DNA of 64,000 nt from JABSOG01 sp965277695. GTDB lineage: Bacteria; Pseudomonadota; Gammaproteobacteria; Enterobacterales; Alteromonadaceae. The position numbers were made by a program, and so were the translations under genes. Under the pieces are notes generated by a model that was not told the DNA's origin, made no database searches, and saw only the letters and a list, made by a program, of their open reading frames with translations. The stretch spans positions 66,169 to 130,168 of the forward strand of contig CBDIDQ010000134.1 in assembly GCA_965277695.1 (NCBI GenBank), given 5' to 3'. Shown here one piece after another: positions 8,602 to 17,534 of the stretch; within the stretch, counting starts at the first letter, position 1; each line of letters begins with the position of its first letter.

Positions 8602-9540
8602 ATGGGGCGAGTAAAAAAAGGCCGTCCGATTAATGGCATTATTCTGATTGACAAGCATCAGGGTGAATCTTCGAACCGGGTGTTGCAGCAAGTTAAGCGG
8701 GTCTATTTTGCGCAAAAGGCTGGTCACACTGGTGCCTTGGATCCACTGGCCACCGGCATGTTACCGATTTGTCTTGGTGAAGCCACCAAGTTTTCCCAAT
8801 TCCTCCTTGATACCGACAAAACTTATGTGGTTACCGCCAAGCTGGGTGTCAGAACCACCACCAGTGATGCTGATGGTGAGATTGTGGCTGAAAAGCCAGT
8901 TGATGTATCAGCTGAGCAACTGGATAACGCCATAAACTCATTTAGAGGTACTACCGAGCAAATGCCATCAATGTACAGTGCATTGAAGCATGAAGGTCAG
9001 CCTTTATATAAGTATGCTCGCCAAGGCATTGAAGTTCCGCGCAAAGTCCGAGAAATCACCGTATACGCCATTGATTTGCTGCGTTTTGCAGGGGATGAAG
9101 TGGATATGCGTATTCACTGTAGTAAAGGCACTTATATTCGTACCATCGTTGATGATATGGGCGAATTGCTCAGGTGTGGTGCCCATGTTAAACATTTACG
9201 GCGCTCAGGTGTCGGTCACTATCCTGCTGACAAAATGATTAGCGTTGAGCAGCTAGAGCAACTGCTTGGTGAAGATGCTGAGAATAAAGCAGCCGTTGAT
9301 CAATTGCTATTGCCAATGGACACCGCAGCGCAGCTACTTGAGGTATTGACTATCACTGAACAGGACACGGTGGCTTTTCAGCATGGTAATCCGGTTGATG
9401 GTGATTTTGGCCAGCCTGATTCAGATACGCTTAGCGGCATGTTTAGAATATACAATGACAAGGCGTTGTTTCTTGGTGTTGGTTTTATTGACGAGCATGG
9501 TCGGTTGGCACCGAAACGGGTGGTTAATTACGTGGCATAG
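8602..9540 (+). CDS. truB: tRNA pseudouridine-55 synthase TruB
   Basis: TruB isomerises U55 in the T-loop of tRNAs and also acts as a tRNA chaperone. The 312-residue product has the catalytic motif GHTGALDPLATG (nucleophile Asp47), followed by LPICLGEATKFSQFLLD, PSMYSALKHEGQPLYKYAR and HCSKGTYIRTI, all family signatures. Length matches E. coli (314). It starts two bases after the rbfA stop, so the genes are translationally linked. The C-terminal PUA-like part is present. Confidence 0.96.
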   Translation: MGRVKKGRPINGIILIDKHQGESSNRVLQQVKRVYFAQKAGHTGALDPLATGMLPICLGEATKFSQFLLDTDKTYVVTAKLGVRTTTSDADGEIVAEKPVDVSAEQLDNAINSFRGTTEQMPSMYSALKHEGQPLYKYARQGIEVPRKVREITVYAIDLLRFAGDEVDMRIHCSKGTYIRTIVDDMGELLRCGAHVKHLRRSGVGHYPADKMISVEQLEQLLGEDAENKAAVDQLLLPMDTAAQLLEVLTITEQDTVAFQHGNPVDGDFGQPDSDTLSGMFRIYNDKALFLGVGFIDEHGRLAPKRVVNYVA

Positions 9541-9581
9541 AAGGTGGGTGGTAGCGGGCGGTCTACGGTCGCTTAGGCTTC

Positions 9582-9605
9582 CTACACGAATAAATTCGCG
9601 TCTAG
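9582..9605. repeat. REP-like palindrome, copy 1
   Basis: The core CGAAT-AA-ATTCG flanked by CTACA and CGTCTAG forms an imperfect palindrome in the truB-rpsO spacer. It resembles the elements at 12326 and 50179, which share the GAAT-N2-ATTC centre and CGTCTA-like flanks. Confidence 0.5.
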
Positions 9606-9637
9606 CAGTTTCAACATTGATGGATTTGATTTATTTA

Positions 9638-9666
9638 TTGTTAATTGTCAATGGTGCTGCTAGAAT
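9638..9666 (+). promoter_or_regulatory. Sigma-70 promoter for rpsO
   Basis: TTGTTA (9638-9643) and TAGAAT (9661-9666) are separated by exactly 17 nt. They lie about 95 nt before the rpsO start, consistent with the independent rpsO promoter known in E. coli. Confidence 0.6.
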
Positions 9667-9762
9667 GCGGCCTCGCTCAAAACGAGTGAGTTTTTGGACT
9701 GTCAGCTGAATTAGTGATCGGCGGCGGTAAACATTATTAAAATTAAACATCAGGAGTTTAAT

Positions 9763-10032
9763 ATGTCACTAAGTAATACACAAAAAGCGGCTATCGTTGC
9801 TGACTACGCACAAGGCGAAGGCGATACGGGTTCTCCGGAAGTTCAAGTTGCATTGTTGACTGCACAAATCAATCACCTTCAAGGTCACTTCAAAAAGCAT
9901 ATCCATGATCATCATTCACGTCGTGGATTGTTGCGTATGGTAAGCCAACGTCGTAGCTTGCTGGACTATTTGAAGCGTAAAAACACCGAACGTTACACTA
10001 CGTTGATTGGTCGTTTAAGCTTACGTCGATAA
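9763..10032 (+). CDS. rpsO: 30S ribosomal protein S15
   Basis: S15 is a primary 16S rRNA-binding protein of the 30S platform. The 89-residue product has the usual length and signatures: GDTGSPEVQVALLTAQINHLQGHFK, HSRRGLLRMVSQRRSLLDYLK and the terminal LIGRLSLRR. CAGGAG lies about eight bases before the ATG. It is followed by a strong terminator and then pnp, the same arrangement in which E. coli S15 represses its own mRNA; whether the leader folds likewise cannot be judged by eye. Confidence 0.98.
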   Translation: MSLSNTQKAAIVADYAQGEGDTGSPEVQVALLTAQINHLQGHFKKHIHDHHSRRGLLRMVSQRRSLLDYLKRKNTERYTTLIGRLSLRR

Positions 10033-10050
10033 GTTTTCAAGATTGTTTGA

Positions 10051-10079
10051 AAAAAAGAGCCTATTGGCTCTTTTTTTTT
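10051..10079 (+). terminator. Intrinsic terminator between rpsO and pnp
   Basis: An AAAGAGCC / GGCTCTTT stem with a TATT loop is followed by nine or more T residues. Confidence 0.85.
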
Positions 10080-10134
10080 GCATGATTAAGGCTAATCCGA
10101 AAACTTATTAAGTGCTATTAAGCTGTTGTTTTAG

Positions 10135-10140
10135 TATACT
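10135..10140 (+). promoter_or_regulatory. Possible -10 element for pnp
   Basis: TATACT lies 55 nt before the pnp start in an AT-rich spacer just after the rpsO terminator. No good -35 is visible at the right distance, so this is tentative. Confidence 0.35.
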
Positions 10141-10194
10141 GTGCGGCGAATAAATGAGTCATAAATTAAAGAAAATAAGCAAAGGAACATAGAA

Positions 10195-12312
10195 TTGAAT
10201 CCTATAATCAAGTCGTTCGAATACGGTCAACATACCGTAACTATTGAAACTGGCGTAATTGCCCGTCAAGCCACGGCTGCCGTGATGGCGAGCATCGGTG
10301 ATACTTCCGTGTTGGTAAGTGTTGTCGCAAAAAAAGAAAGTAAAGAAGGTCAGGATTTTTTCCCCCTAACAGTTAACTATCAAGAGCGTACTTACGCTGC
10401 TGGTAAAATTCCAGGTGGTTTCTTCAAACGTGAAGGACGCCCATCTGAAAGCGAGACCCTAATCTGTCGTCTAATTGACAGACCTATTCGTCCATTATTC
10501 CCGGATGCATTTAAAAACGAAGTACAAGTCATTGCTACTGTCATGTCAGTTAATCCTGATATCCAACCTGATCTGGTTGCTATGCTAGGCACTTCAGCGG
10601 CATTGGCCATTTCTGGTGTGCCATTCAGCGGTCCTATCGGTGCTGCACGTGTCGGTTATGTTGATGATCAATATGTGCTTAACCCATCAATTGCCGAGCT
10701 GGAAAACAGTCGTTTAGAATTGATGGTTGCTGGTACCGAAGGTGCCGTATTGATGGTTGAGTCAGAAGCTGACGTATTGTCAGAAGACGTCATGTTAGGT
10801 GCGGTTGTTTATGGTCATGAGCAAATGCAAGTGGCTATCAAAGCAATTAAAGAGTTGGCGGCTGAGGTTGCGACTCCAGCATGGGATTGGGTTGCACCGG
10901 TTGTTAACACTGATTTGTATGACAAAGTAAAATCATTGGCTGGCGCAGGCATTGGTGAAGCTTATCTGATGACTGACAAAATGCAGCGTAAAGATGCGGT
11001 TAATGTCGTTAGAGGACAAGTCAATGAAGCACTTACTGCTGAAATGGGCAATGATGTTGATTTTGATGAAGTAAAAGACTTCCTTGGCGCGGTTGAGAAA
11101 TCAACAGTACGTAACCGCATTATCGCCGGTGAGCCACGTATTGATGGTCGTGAACCAGATATGGTTCGTGCACTGGACGTGATGACGGGGGTATTACCGC
11201 GAACTCATGGTTCTTCATTGTTTACCCGAGGTGAAACTCAGGCGTTGGTTACTTGTACTTTGGGTACTCAACGAGATGCACAAATCATTGATGCCATTAC
11301 TGGCGAAATCAAAGACCCGTTCCTGTTCCATTACAACTTCCCTCCATACTGTGTTGGTGAAACTGGTTTTGTTGGTTCACCAAAACGTCGCGAAATTGGT
11401 CATGGTAAATTAGCTAAACGCGGTATGCAGGCAGTAATGCCAAGTCAAGCTGAATTCCCATATACTGTTCGTGTGGTTTCTGAAATCACTGAGTCTAACG
11501 GTTCGTCTTCAATGGCATCAGTTTGTGGTTCATCATTGGCATTAATGGATGCGGGTGTTCCAATCAAGTCATCGGTTGCTGGTATTGCAATGGGTCTAGT
11601 AAAAGAAGGCGACAACTTTGTTGTTTTGTCTGACATTCTTGGTGATGAAGATCACTTGGGTGACATGGACTTTAAAGTAGCGGGTACTGATGACGGTATC
11701 ACGGCTTTGCAAATGGATATCAAAATCGAAGGTATCACTGCTGAGATCATGCAAGTGGCATTGACTCAGGCTAAAGGTGCACGTTTGCACATTTTGAAAG
11801 TGATGCAAGAAGCGATCTCTGGTCACCGTGAAGAATTGTCTGATTTTGCTCCACGTATCTATACCTTGAAAATTCATCCGAAGAAAATTGCTGAAGTCAT
11901 TGGTAAAGGTGGCGCGACTATCCGTGCCCTTACTGAAGAAACAGGCACTACCATCGAGATTGAAGATGACGGTACGATCAAAATTGCAGCGACAGATGGT
12001 GCCAGCGCCAAAGATGCGATTGCTCGTATCGAAGCTCTGACAGCTGAAATCGAAGTCGGCACAATTTACCACGGTAAAGTCATGCGTATTGTTGATTTTG
12101 GTGCGTTTGTTAACATCTTACCTGGTAAAGACGGTTTGGTTCACATCTCACAAATTGCTGAAGAGCGTGTGAACAATGTGTCTGACCATCTTAAAGAAGG
12201 CCAGGAAGTGGATGTTAAAGTCCTCGAAGTTGACCGTCAGGGTCGTATCCGTTTGAGTATTAAAGAAGCGGCTCAAACAGGTGCAGCACCAGCTGCCGCT
12301 CCTGCTGAATAA
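10195..12312 (+). CDS. pnp: Polyribonucleotide nucleotidyltransferase (PNPase)
   Basis: PNPase degrades RNA 3' to 5' using phosphate and is a degradosome partner of RNase E. The 705-residue product has two RNase PH-like domains (FFPLTVNYQERTYAAGKIPGG, FTRGETQALVT, FNFPPYCVGETG-like), a KH domain (about 557-615, EVIGKGGATIRALTEETG) and an S1 domain (about 622-690, GKVMRIVDFGAFVNILPG). The start is a TTG with AAGGA eight bases upstream; the protein begins NPIIKSFEYGQHTV like E. coli Pnp. The C-terminus ends in an Ala/Pro tail. Confidence 0.97.
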   Translation: MNPIIKSFEYGQHTVTIETGVIARQATAAVMASIGDTSVLVSVVAKKESKEGQDFFPLTVNYQERTYAAGKIPGGFFKREGRPSESETLICRLIDRPIRPLFPDAFKNEVQVIATVMSVNPDIQPDLVAMLGTSAALAISGVPFSGPIGAARVGYVDDQYVLNPSIAELENSRLELMVAGTEGAVLMVESEADVLSEDVMLGAVVYGHEQMQVAIKAIKELAAEVATPAWDWVAPVVNTDLYDKVKSLAGAGIGEAYLMTDKMQRKDAVNVVRGQVNEALTAEMGNDVDFDEVKDFLGAVEKSTVRNRIIAGEPRIDGREPDMVRALDVMTGVLPRTHGSSLFTRGETQALVTCTLGTQRDAQIIDAITGEIKDPFLFHYNFPPYCVGETGFVGSPKRREIGHGKLAKRGMQAVMPSQAEFPYTVRVVSEITESNGSSSMASVCGSSLALMDAGVPIKSSVAGIAMGLVKEGDNFVVLSDILGDEDHLGDMDFKVAGTDDGITALQMDIKIEGITAEIMQVALTQAKGARLHILKVMQEAISGHREELSDFAPRIYTLKIHPKKIAEVIGKGGATIRALTEETGTTIEIEDDGTIKIAATDGASAKDAIARIEALTAEIEVGTIYHGKVMRIVDFGAFVNILPGKDGLVHISQIAEERVNNVSDHLKEGQEVDVKVLEVDRQGRIRLSIKEAAQTGAAPAAAPAE

Positions 12313-12325
12313 ATTATCTGAAAAA

Positions 12326-12373
12326 ACGAGAATGAATTCTCGTCTATGTGGTATCTATTCTGCCACAGACGAG
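12326..12373. repeat. REP-like palindrome with second hairpin, copy 2
   Basis: ACGAGAAT-GA-ATTCTCGT (12326-12343) is a perfect palindrome. Its right arm can instead pair with CCAC-A-GACGAG at 12363-12373 through CTCGTCT-AT-GTGG, so two exclusive foldings exist. The same ACGAGAAT-N2-ATTCTCGT core recurs at 50183-50200, followed there too by a second hairpin. Confidence 0.55.
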
Positions 12374-12412
12374 ATTTTAGCCTGGTTAATGCACGGATAG
12401 TTCAAGAACCTC

Positions 12413-12440
12413 AAAAGGGAGCCTGTTGGCTCCTTTTTTT
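12413..12440 (+). terminator. Intrinsic terminator after pnp
   Basis: An AAAGGGAGCC / GGCTCCTTTT stem with a TGTT loop and a run of T residues ends the pnp transcript. Confidence 0.85.
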
Positions 12441-12566
12441 CATTCTTGCAGGTAAGAACTGGAAACAAAATAAAACATTTCTCGCAGTTACCCGCTAAGG
12501 CTTTATACTGTAGTATACCAAAATGCTTAAACGTCAGCTTTTGACAAAAGATTGCTTAGGTAGCAG

Positions 12567-13448
12567 ATGAAAATTAATAAAATAAGCTCGCTGATAGGGC
12601 TGGGTTTGGCAGGTTTGATCGCCTTGAGTGGTTGTTCCTCTACTGATATCACCTTGTCCGATATTGTTTTTACCGAGCCCTTACCCGCTGAATATGAAAA
12701 AGAAGAGCAGTTGTCGCGACTGAATGGCTTTTTGGCGACGGCTCAGGTGACACCGGAACAAAGGGCACAATTATTATTTCAACGCGGCATGATTTACGAT
12801 GAGTTGGGTTTGCAATCTTTGGCCCGATTTGATTTTAGTCAAGCGCTGAAGATTAAACCTGATTTAGCCGAAGCCTATAATTACATGGGCGTTTACTGGA
12901 CGCTGGCGGCTCGGTTTGATCGCGCCTATGAAGCTTTCGATTCCGTTAACGAACTCAAACCCAACTATCAATTTGCCTTTTTAAGTCGGGGTATTGCACT
13001 TTATTATGGTAACCGTGCAAAATTGGCTAGTGCTGATGTTGAGCGTTATTTGGCATTTTCTCCCACAGACCCTTATCGTATTATCTGGCAATATATTGTT
13101 CGCAGTAAAGTGGATAATGAAGCCGCTTTGACAATCTTAAAAACCAGCGCGATTAAGGCGAAAAAAGACGATTGGGCAACGACAGTGATCAAGCTTTATT
13201 TGGGGCAAATTAGTGAGAAGGCGTTTTTACAAACGTTAGAAGTCGGCATTACATCACCAACCCATCGTGCTCATCGACTCTGCGAAGCGTATTTTTATCT
13301 CGGTAAATTTAAAAGTATTAATGGCGATGAGCAAGCGGCGGACACTTATTATCGTCTGTCTTTGGCGACTAACGTTCATGGTTTTATTGAACATAAATAT
13401 GCCAAGCTAGAACTCGATTTAAAAAAAAAGATTAATTTAGCCGGGTGA
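12567..13448 (+). CDS. nlpI: NlpI-like TPR lipoprotein
   Basis: NlpI is an outer-membrane lipoprotein that in E. coli scaffolds murein hydrolases and presents MepS to the Prc protease. The 293-residue product (E. coli 294) has a lipobox IALSGC with lipidated Cys23 and TPR repeats (for example QRGMIYDELGLQSLARFDFSQALKIKPDLAEAYNYMG). The position after pnp is also conserved with E. coli. The next gene begins six bases after its stop and is probably co-transcribed. Confidence 0.93.
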   Translation: MKINKISSLIGLGLAGLIALSGCSSTDITLSDIVFTEPLPAEYEKEEQLSRLNGFLATAQVTPEQRAQLLFQRGMIYDELGLQSLARFDFSQALKIKPDLAEAYNYMGVYWTLAARFDRAYEAFDSVNELKPNYQFAFLSRGIALYYGNRAKLASADVERYLAFSPTDPYRIIWQYIVRSKVDNEAALTILKTSAIKAKKDDWATTVIKLYLGQISEKAFLQTLEVGITSPTHRAHRLCEAYFYLGKFKSINGDEQAADTYYRLSLATNVHGFIEHKYAKLELDLKKKINLAG

Positions 13449-13454
13449 TCTTGA

Positions 13455-14873
13455 TTGCTCAAGCGGCTTTACTATCAATATTTATTATTAATCCTTATCT
13501 GCCCGCTGTTACTGGCGGGTTCAATTACTTGGGAACCAATGGTCATTAATGGCCATTATCGCGACCAGCCAACCTCTAGTTATTTATATCAAGCGGTAAA
13601 ACTCAATTATCCACAGGCATTACTCCATTATTATCGTTTAAACCCAGATTGGTCGCTGAGCGAAAGGGCTCGCTGGCTATCTCATCGGGCTATCGTCAAA
13701 CTACCAGCAACGGACTACCAACAAGGGTTGAACTACTATCAAAGTGGGCAGACAGCACGTGCTAGGTTATGGCTCAATAGCGGCTGGCAAAAAGGCCATG
13801 TTGCGGCGGGTGTGTTACTTGCACGGTTACAATTGGCGCAAGGAGAATACCAGTCGGCGAAAAAGACCTTATCGTCAGTTGCTTTAAAGGATGATAGTGA
13901 GGCCAAATTGCTGCTTGCTGAAACTATGCTACAAAGCAGTGAGATCGCAGCTGCGCAAAAATTATTAATGTCATTACCGCAAAATAACATGGCCAAAAAC
14001 TTATTGGTTCAAATTGAAAACAAGTTAACCCTTCATTTTAGTGCTCCTAATAATCAATGTGCAGTGAAGTTGCAATTTGTCGTTGCCGGTTACCATGAAC
14101 TCACTTACGCCGAGTCATTGCTTAATCAGTGGCAACAAGAAAGTGCCATGAGTGCATTGCCTGTGTGTTTTAAGCAACCGATTATTTTTAAGCCGCAGCA
14201 CTATCAATGTCGTGATTTGAGGGGAGAGCAGCAGCAGTGTGACTTGACCTTGATGGCTAAAAGGCTGGCATTGCCTGATGATGTGATCCCTTTGGTTATT
14301 TATGGCAGTGCGGGAGTCGCAAATTATAGCAACGGTATTATTTATTTAAATCGTCATAAGAGCTACCAAGTGTTCAAGCATGAACTGTTTCATCATTTTG
14401 GTTTTGTTGATGAGTACCCATTGACAAAATCAGTCGCAGCCAGAGTGTGCCGAGGCGAAGCGCCATATTTTAGTGGTGAAAATTTATATATTGTCGCACA
14501 AGACCAGGTAGATAAGGTTAACTGGCAGCAAGTTAAAGCTCGCTGGCAGCAAAAGTTTAATGATTCTTTTAATCACATTACTGCTGTATCGAGTTGTAAG
14601 GACTCCGGTTATGTCGCTTATAAACCGATAGCCGAATTGACCCTGATGCAGTATATGGATCAACCCTTACCTGTGGCTTATATTCTCAGGGCACAACAAA
14701 AGATGTTTACTGAGCCTGAAACTTTTGCCAATTACCAATATGCTTATGCTTTGGCTTATGATCAGCTAGGTGATCTTAATGGCTATCGGTATTGGTTGGA
14801 ACAGTCGGCTGCACAAGGGTACTTGGTAGCGAACAGGTTGCTGAACAATATGTGTCTAAAATCGAAGTGTTAG
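13455..14873 (+). CDS. Exported TPR protein with HEXXH zinc-peptidase motif
   Basis: This 472-residue protein has a TTG start, an N-terminal signal peptide (hydrophobic about residues 7-22), TPR/Sel1-like helices (about 85-185) and a central domain with KHELFHHFGFVDEY. There, His309-Glu310-x-x-His313 fits HEXXH and is followed by D319-E320-Y321. HEXXH...DEY resembles the zinc site of M64-type metallopeptidases, so a periplasmic or surface zinc peptidase is inferred. A C-terminal Sel1-like helix pair precedes the CLKSKC end. It follows nlpI by six bases. Family assignment is by motif only and activity is unproven. Confidence 0.7.
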   Translation: MLKRLYYQYLLLILICPLLLAGSITWEPMVINGHYRDQPTSSYLYQAVKLNYPQALLHYYRLNPDWSLSERARWLSHRAIVKLPATDYQQGLNYYQSGQTARARLWLNSGWQKGHVAAGVLLARLQLAQGEYQSAKKTLSSVALKDDSEAKLLLAETMLQSSEIAAAQKLLMSLPQNNMAKNLLVQIENKLTLHFSAPNNQCAVKLQFVVAGYHELTYAESLLNQWQQESAMSALPVCFKQPIIFKPQHYQCRDLRGEQQQCDLTLMAKRLALPDDVIPLVIYGSAGVANYSNGIIYLNRHKSYQVFKHELFHHFGFVDEYPLTKSVAARVCRGEAPYFSGENLYIVAQDQVDKVNWQQVKARWQQKFNDSFNHITAVSSCKDSGYVAYKPIAELTLMQYMDQPLPVAYILRAQQKMFTEPETFANYQYAYALAYDQLGDLNGYRYWLEQSAAQGYLVANRLLNNMCLKSKC

Positions 14874-15019
14874 ATCGGTTAACACATTGATTAGTATTAA
14901 ATTAGTAAAATAACGAAAAAAAATCACATAAAATAGTGGAAATACTAAATATGCCAGTCTATTGTTAAAAGGCAGTAAGGATTTACCACACGACACATCA
15001 TTTCACAAGGAACGATATT

Positions 15020-15433
15020 ATGAAACACACCAAAAAAGCACTTTCATTACTAATTCTGTCCTCAACCATGTTATTTAGTCCTCTTTCTGCTGCCTTTGGC
15101 GGTGAGCAAGGGGACGTTGATATGAATACGCTCATCGGAACCGCTGCTGGTTCAGTCACTGTAGCGTCCGAGGGAAAATTTAGTGGTGTACTGTCAGACG
15201 CGGTAGACGAAGAAGCTGTGCCGAATTCGTTAGTTGGACAGCCTAAAGTGAATATTAATCTGGCAAGTTATGAACAGCTGATTTCACTGCCGGGGATTGG
15301 CAGAGTGAAAGCAGCGGCGATTCTTAATTACCGTAAAGAAGTTGGCATGTTTAAGGTTCTTGAGGATATCCAAAATATCAAAGGGATTGGTCAAAAGCTG
15401 TTTGTTAGATTGCAAGATAAAATTGATATCTAA
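15020..15433 (+). CDS. ComEA-like helix-hairpin-helix protein
   Basis: The 137-residue product has a signal peptide (cleavage near residue 26) and a C-terminal ComEA-type tandem helix-hairpin-helix (about 76-137: INLASYEQLISLPGIGRVKAAAIL and IKGIGQKLF). Such proteins bind double-stranded DNA in the periplasm and take part in DNA uptake where competence exists. A non-homologous linker (about 27-75) separates signal and domain. AAGGAAC precedes the ATG by nine bases. The protein is typical of Alteromonadales; a role in transformation is inferred. Confidence 0.85.
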   Translation: MKHTKKALSLLILSSTMLFSPLSAAFGGEQGDVDMNTLIGTAAGSVTVASEGKFSGVLSDAVDEEAVPNSLVGQPKVNINLASYEQLISLPGIGRVKAAAILNYRKEVGMFKVLEDIQNIKGIGQKLFVRLQDKIDI

Positions 15434-15480
15434 AGACTTAATGCCAACAGGGAGTGGCTAAAGCAGGAAGTCGTTACAAC

Positions 15481-15510
15481 AGGAGAAAAAAGGAGAAAAA
15501 AGGAGAAGAA
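15481..15510 (+). repeat. Purine-only 10-nt tandem repeat
   Basis: AGGAGAAAAA is repeated almost three times, the last copy diverging to AGGAGAAGAA. It opens a purine-rich tract running to about 15560. Each unit contains a Shine-Dalgarno-like AGGAG. Confidence 0.7.
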
Positions 15511-15534
15511 AGCAAAAAGGGAGTAAGGAAGAAA

Positions 15535-15621
15535 ATGGATAAAGGAGAATATCAGACAGGGAAGGGTAAAATGGATTTGACCAGAAAGGATCACGAACGG
15601 GAAGTCGCTTTAAGGGAATAA
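15535..15621 (+). CDS. Possible 28-residue small protein
   Basis: An ATG preceded by AAGGA (six bases upstream) opens a 28-codon frame that ends two bases before a strong terminator. The predicted peptide is very polar, with many Lys, Arg, Asp and Glu, and starts MDKGEYQTGKGK. The setting (ribosome site, ORF, terminator) is gene-like. However, the purine-rich DNA generates AGGA motifs and few stops by itself, so this could be chance. No family recognised. Confidence 0.3.
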   Translation: MDKGEYQTGKGKMDLTRKDHEREVALRE

Positions 15622-15622
15622 T

Positions 15623-15650
15623 AAAAAGGGAAGCTTAGCTTCCCTTTTTT
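15623..15650. terminator. Bidirectional intrinsic terminator
   Basis: AAGGGAAGC-TTA-GCTTCCCTT is flanked by A and T runs, so it can terminate the comEA-side transcript on the plus strand and the HDOD gene transcript on the minus strand. Confidence 0.85.
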
Positions 15651-15673
15651 GCCTTGAGATTTTAACTTATGCC

Positions 15674-16888
15674 TTAAACACCTAGGGCTTCCATTTGTTT
15701 ATCAGCCCAATGAGCGGCTTCTTGACTTAAAGACCCGACTTTTTGTTTATCCAGTCCTAGCTTTTCAATAATATCATCCGCCAAATCCCAACTAGCCAAC
15801 TCAAAATGTTGGACTATCTCCAAATAATTAGCCAGTACACCGGTTTTATGAATTAAAGCATCTTTGATTTCTTGTGATAGCGGGAGTTTTTTCATCACAC
15901 TTTCAATTGGCTCATCAAGCAGAGCGTCTATTAATGACATCATTCCGGTTAAAAATGCTCTGGAAGTATCCTGACCATGAGATTCTGCCAGTAATTCAGC
16001 AAAGCGAGCCCTGACCATTGACAGCTTCATCAACTCTGGTGGTTTTTCTGAACCGACTTGGGCGGCAAACAGTACCGAGAGAAATTTTTTCAATTCTTTC
16101 TGTCCGAGTACAACCAATGCTTGCTTTATATTGGCGACTTCTGTACGACGTTTGAAAATCGATGAATTGGAATAACGCAACAATTTATAAGCCAGATTAA
16201 CATCTCGTTCAAACACCATAGTGACTTTGGTCAAATCGACGTCAGGCTTGGAGGTTTCATAAAGCAACTCTGCTAGTGTGAGCTGAGCAGGGGAGAGCGC
16301 TTTACTTTTAACCACCTCGGGTTTAGAGAAGAAATAACCTTGAAAATAACAAAAACCCAGTTCAAGGGCTTTTTCAAACTCCTCGATAGTTTCGACTTTT
16401 TCAGCTAACAACTTGATATGAGGAAATTCCTCAATGGCAACTTTGATCTCGCCCATCAATTCATAAGAGGTATCTTTAAAATCTATTTTGATAATATCGA
16501 TAAAGGGATAAAAGTGTCGCCAAACTGGTTGATGAATATAGTCGTCTAAAGCGATGGTATAACCCTGTTCCTTTAGAAATTTACATTCATTGAGCAGCTT
16601 TTTACCTGGTTGCACCGTTTCAAGGATTTCGACCACGATATGATCTTGATGGATCATGGTGGGATATTTCTTTAACAGAGTGTCGAGGGTAAAGTTGATG
16701 AATGCGGGTTTGTCACCAGTAAAATCTTCAACACCGATATTGAGCTGGCTTTCAATCAGTTTTGAAGTCGCTTCGTTTGCGTCAATTTCAGGAAATACAT
16801 TCTCAAGGCTATCCCGAAACAATAACTCATAAGCGAAGAGATTTTTATCGCTGTCCAAAATGGGTTGTCGTGCTGCATATAAAAACAT
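15674..16888 (-). CDS. EAL-like/HDOD signalling protein
   Basis: The 404-residue protein has an N-terminal EAL-type fold (about 1-195) and a C-terminal HDOD domain (about 200-390), the architecture of the YuxH family. The EAL signature reads YELLFRD (residues 20-26), so the key Ala is replaced and other catalytic residues look eroded. It is therefore probably a c-di-GMP receptor or scaffold rather than an active phosphodiesterase. The start MFLYAARQPILD fits the family; an upstream extension of 20 codons is unlikely. It is transcribed away from the NrtS-like gene. Confidence 0.85.
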   Translation of the reverse strand: MFLYAARQPILDSDKNLFAYELLFRDSLENVFPEIDANEATSKLIESQLNIGVEDFTGDKPAFINFTLDTLLKKYPTMIHQDHIVVEILETVQPGKKLLNECKFLKEQGYTIALDDYIHQPVWRHFYPFIDIIKIDFKDTSYELMGEIKVAIEEFPHIKLLAEKVETIEEFEKALELGFCYFQGYFFSKPEVVKSKALSPAQLTLAELLYETSKPDVDLTKVTMVFERDVNLAYKLLRYSNSSIFKRRTEVANIKQALVVLGQKELKKFLSVLFAAQVGSEKPPELMKLSMVRARFAELLAESHGQDTSRAFLTGMMSLIDALLDEPIESVMKKLPLSQEIKDALIHKTGVLANYLEIVQHFELASWDLADDIIEKLGLDKQKVGSLSQEAAHWADKQMEALGV

Positions 16889-17274
16889 AGTGAAACAAAA
16901 ATTCCTTATCTGTGCCGTTGACTTATTGGCTGTGCTAAAACTTAGCACTTAACGACTTTAATTGGAATGACCCTGAGGTCTAAATGGGCATATTTTTAAC
17001 TGATTGATAACTATTGGCTAAATGACTTGGAAATGGTATCCAGATTGGTAATTTAGAGTAAATACGATTGACTGGTGCAATTGCGGTTGTGTTGCGGTGA
17101 AGCATAACATTGACCCCAGTGATAAGCCTGATGATTGTTGGGTTTTCAGGGGCTTATAAAAGTCCAACTAAATACAAAGAAATCTTTTACCCCGAGCATA
17201 ATTAGTCTAGGATATATTTAGTCGTCTATAGGATTTTTACACCGCTAATCCGGGATAATCAAATTGGCTAATAA
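16889..17274. other. Intergenic region between divergent signalling genes
   Basis: This 386-nt spacer must hold promoters for both the HDOD gene and the NrtS-like/MCP pair. A perfect inverted repeat, GTGCTAA-AAC-TTAGCAC, sits at 16932-16948, about 45 nt before the HDOD start codon, and could be an operator or leader hairpin. No convincing -35/-10 pair or small gene was found. Confidence 0.4.
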
Positions 17275-17523
17275 ATGAAAATGCAGTGGTTTGTGATCGC
17301 CTGTCGGCGTGAGATTGTTTTGCGGTCTTTTAGAGTCGCACTGGTGGTGGGGAGTTTGCTGACGCTGATCAATCATGCTGACTTTGTTTACAAAGAAGGC
17401 ATAGAGGGGATTGATATCAAGAGAATGTTAAAAATTGTCCTGACGTTTTGTGTACCGTACATCGTTTCAACTTACGCAAGTGTTAGTACGCAAACCAACA
17501 GAATAAAAAATCCTAATAAGTAA
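17275..17523 (+). CDS. NrtS-like small membrane protein
   Basis: The 82-residue product has two predicted membrane helices (about 19-33 with VALVVGSLLTLINHAD, and about 50-67 with MLKIVLTFCVPYIVSTYASV). This LxLIN...D and LTxxVPYxVSTY pattern matches the NrtS family, named for small cyanobacterial nitrate/nitrite permeases. Transport has been shown only for the cyanobacterial members. Here the gene is directly followed (11-nt gap) by a membrane-less chemoreceptor signalling protein, so a sensory role is a reasonable alternative. Confidence 0.75.
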   Translation: MKMQWFVIACRREIVLRSFRVALVVGSLLTLINHADFVYKEGIEGIDIKRMLKIVLTFCVPYIVSTYASVSTQTNRIKNPNK

Positions 17524-17534
17524 GGGCTTAGAAT

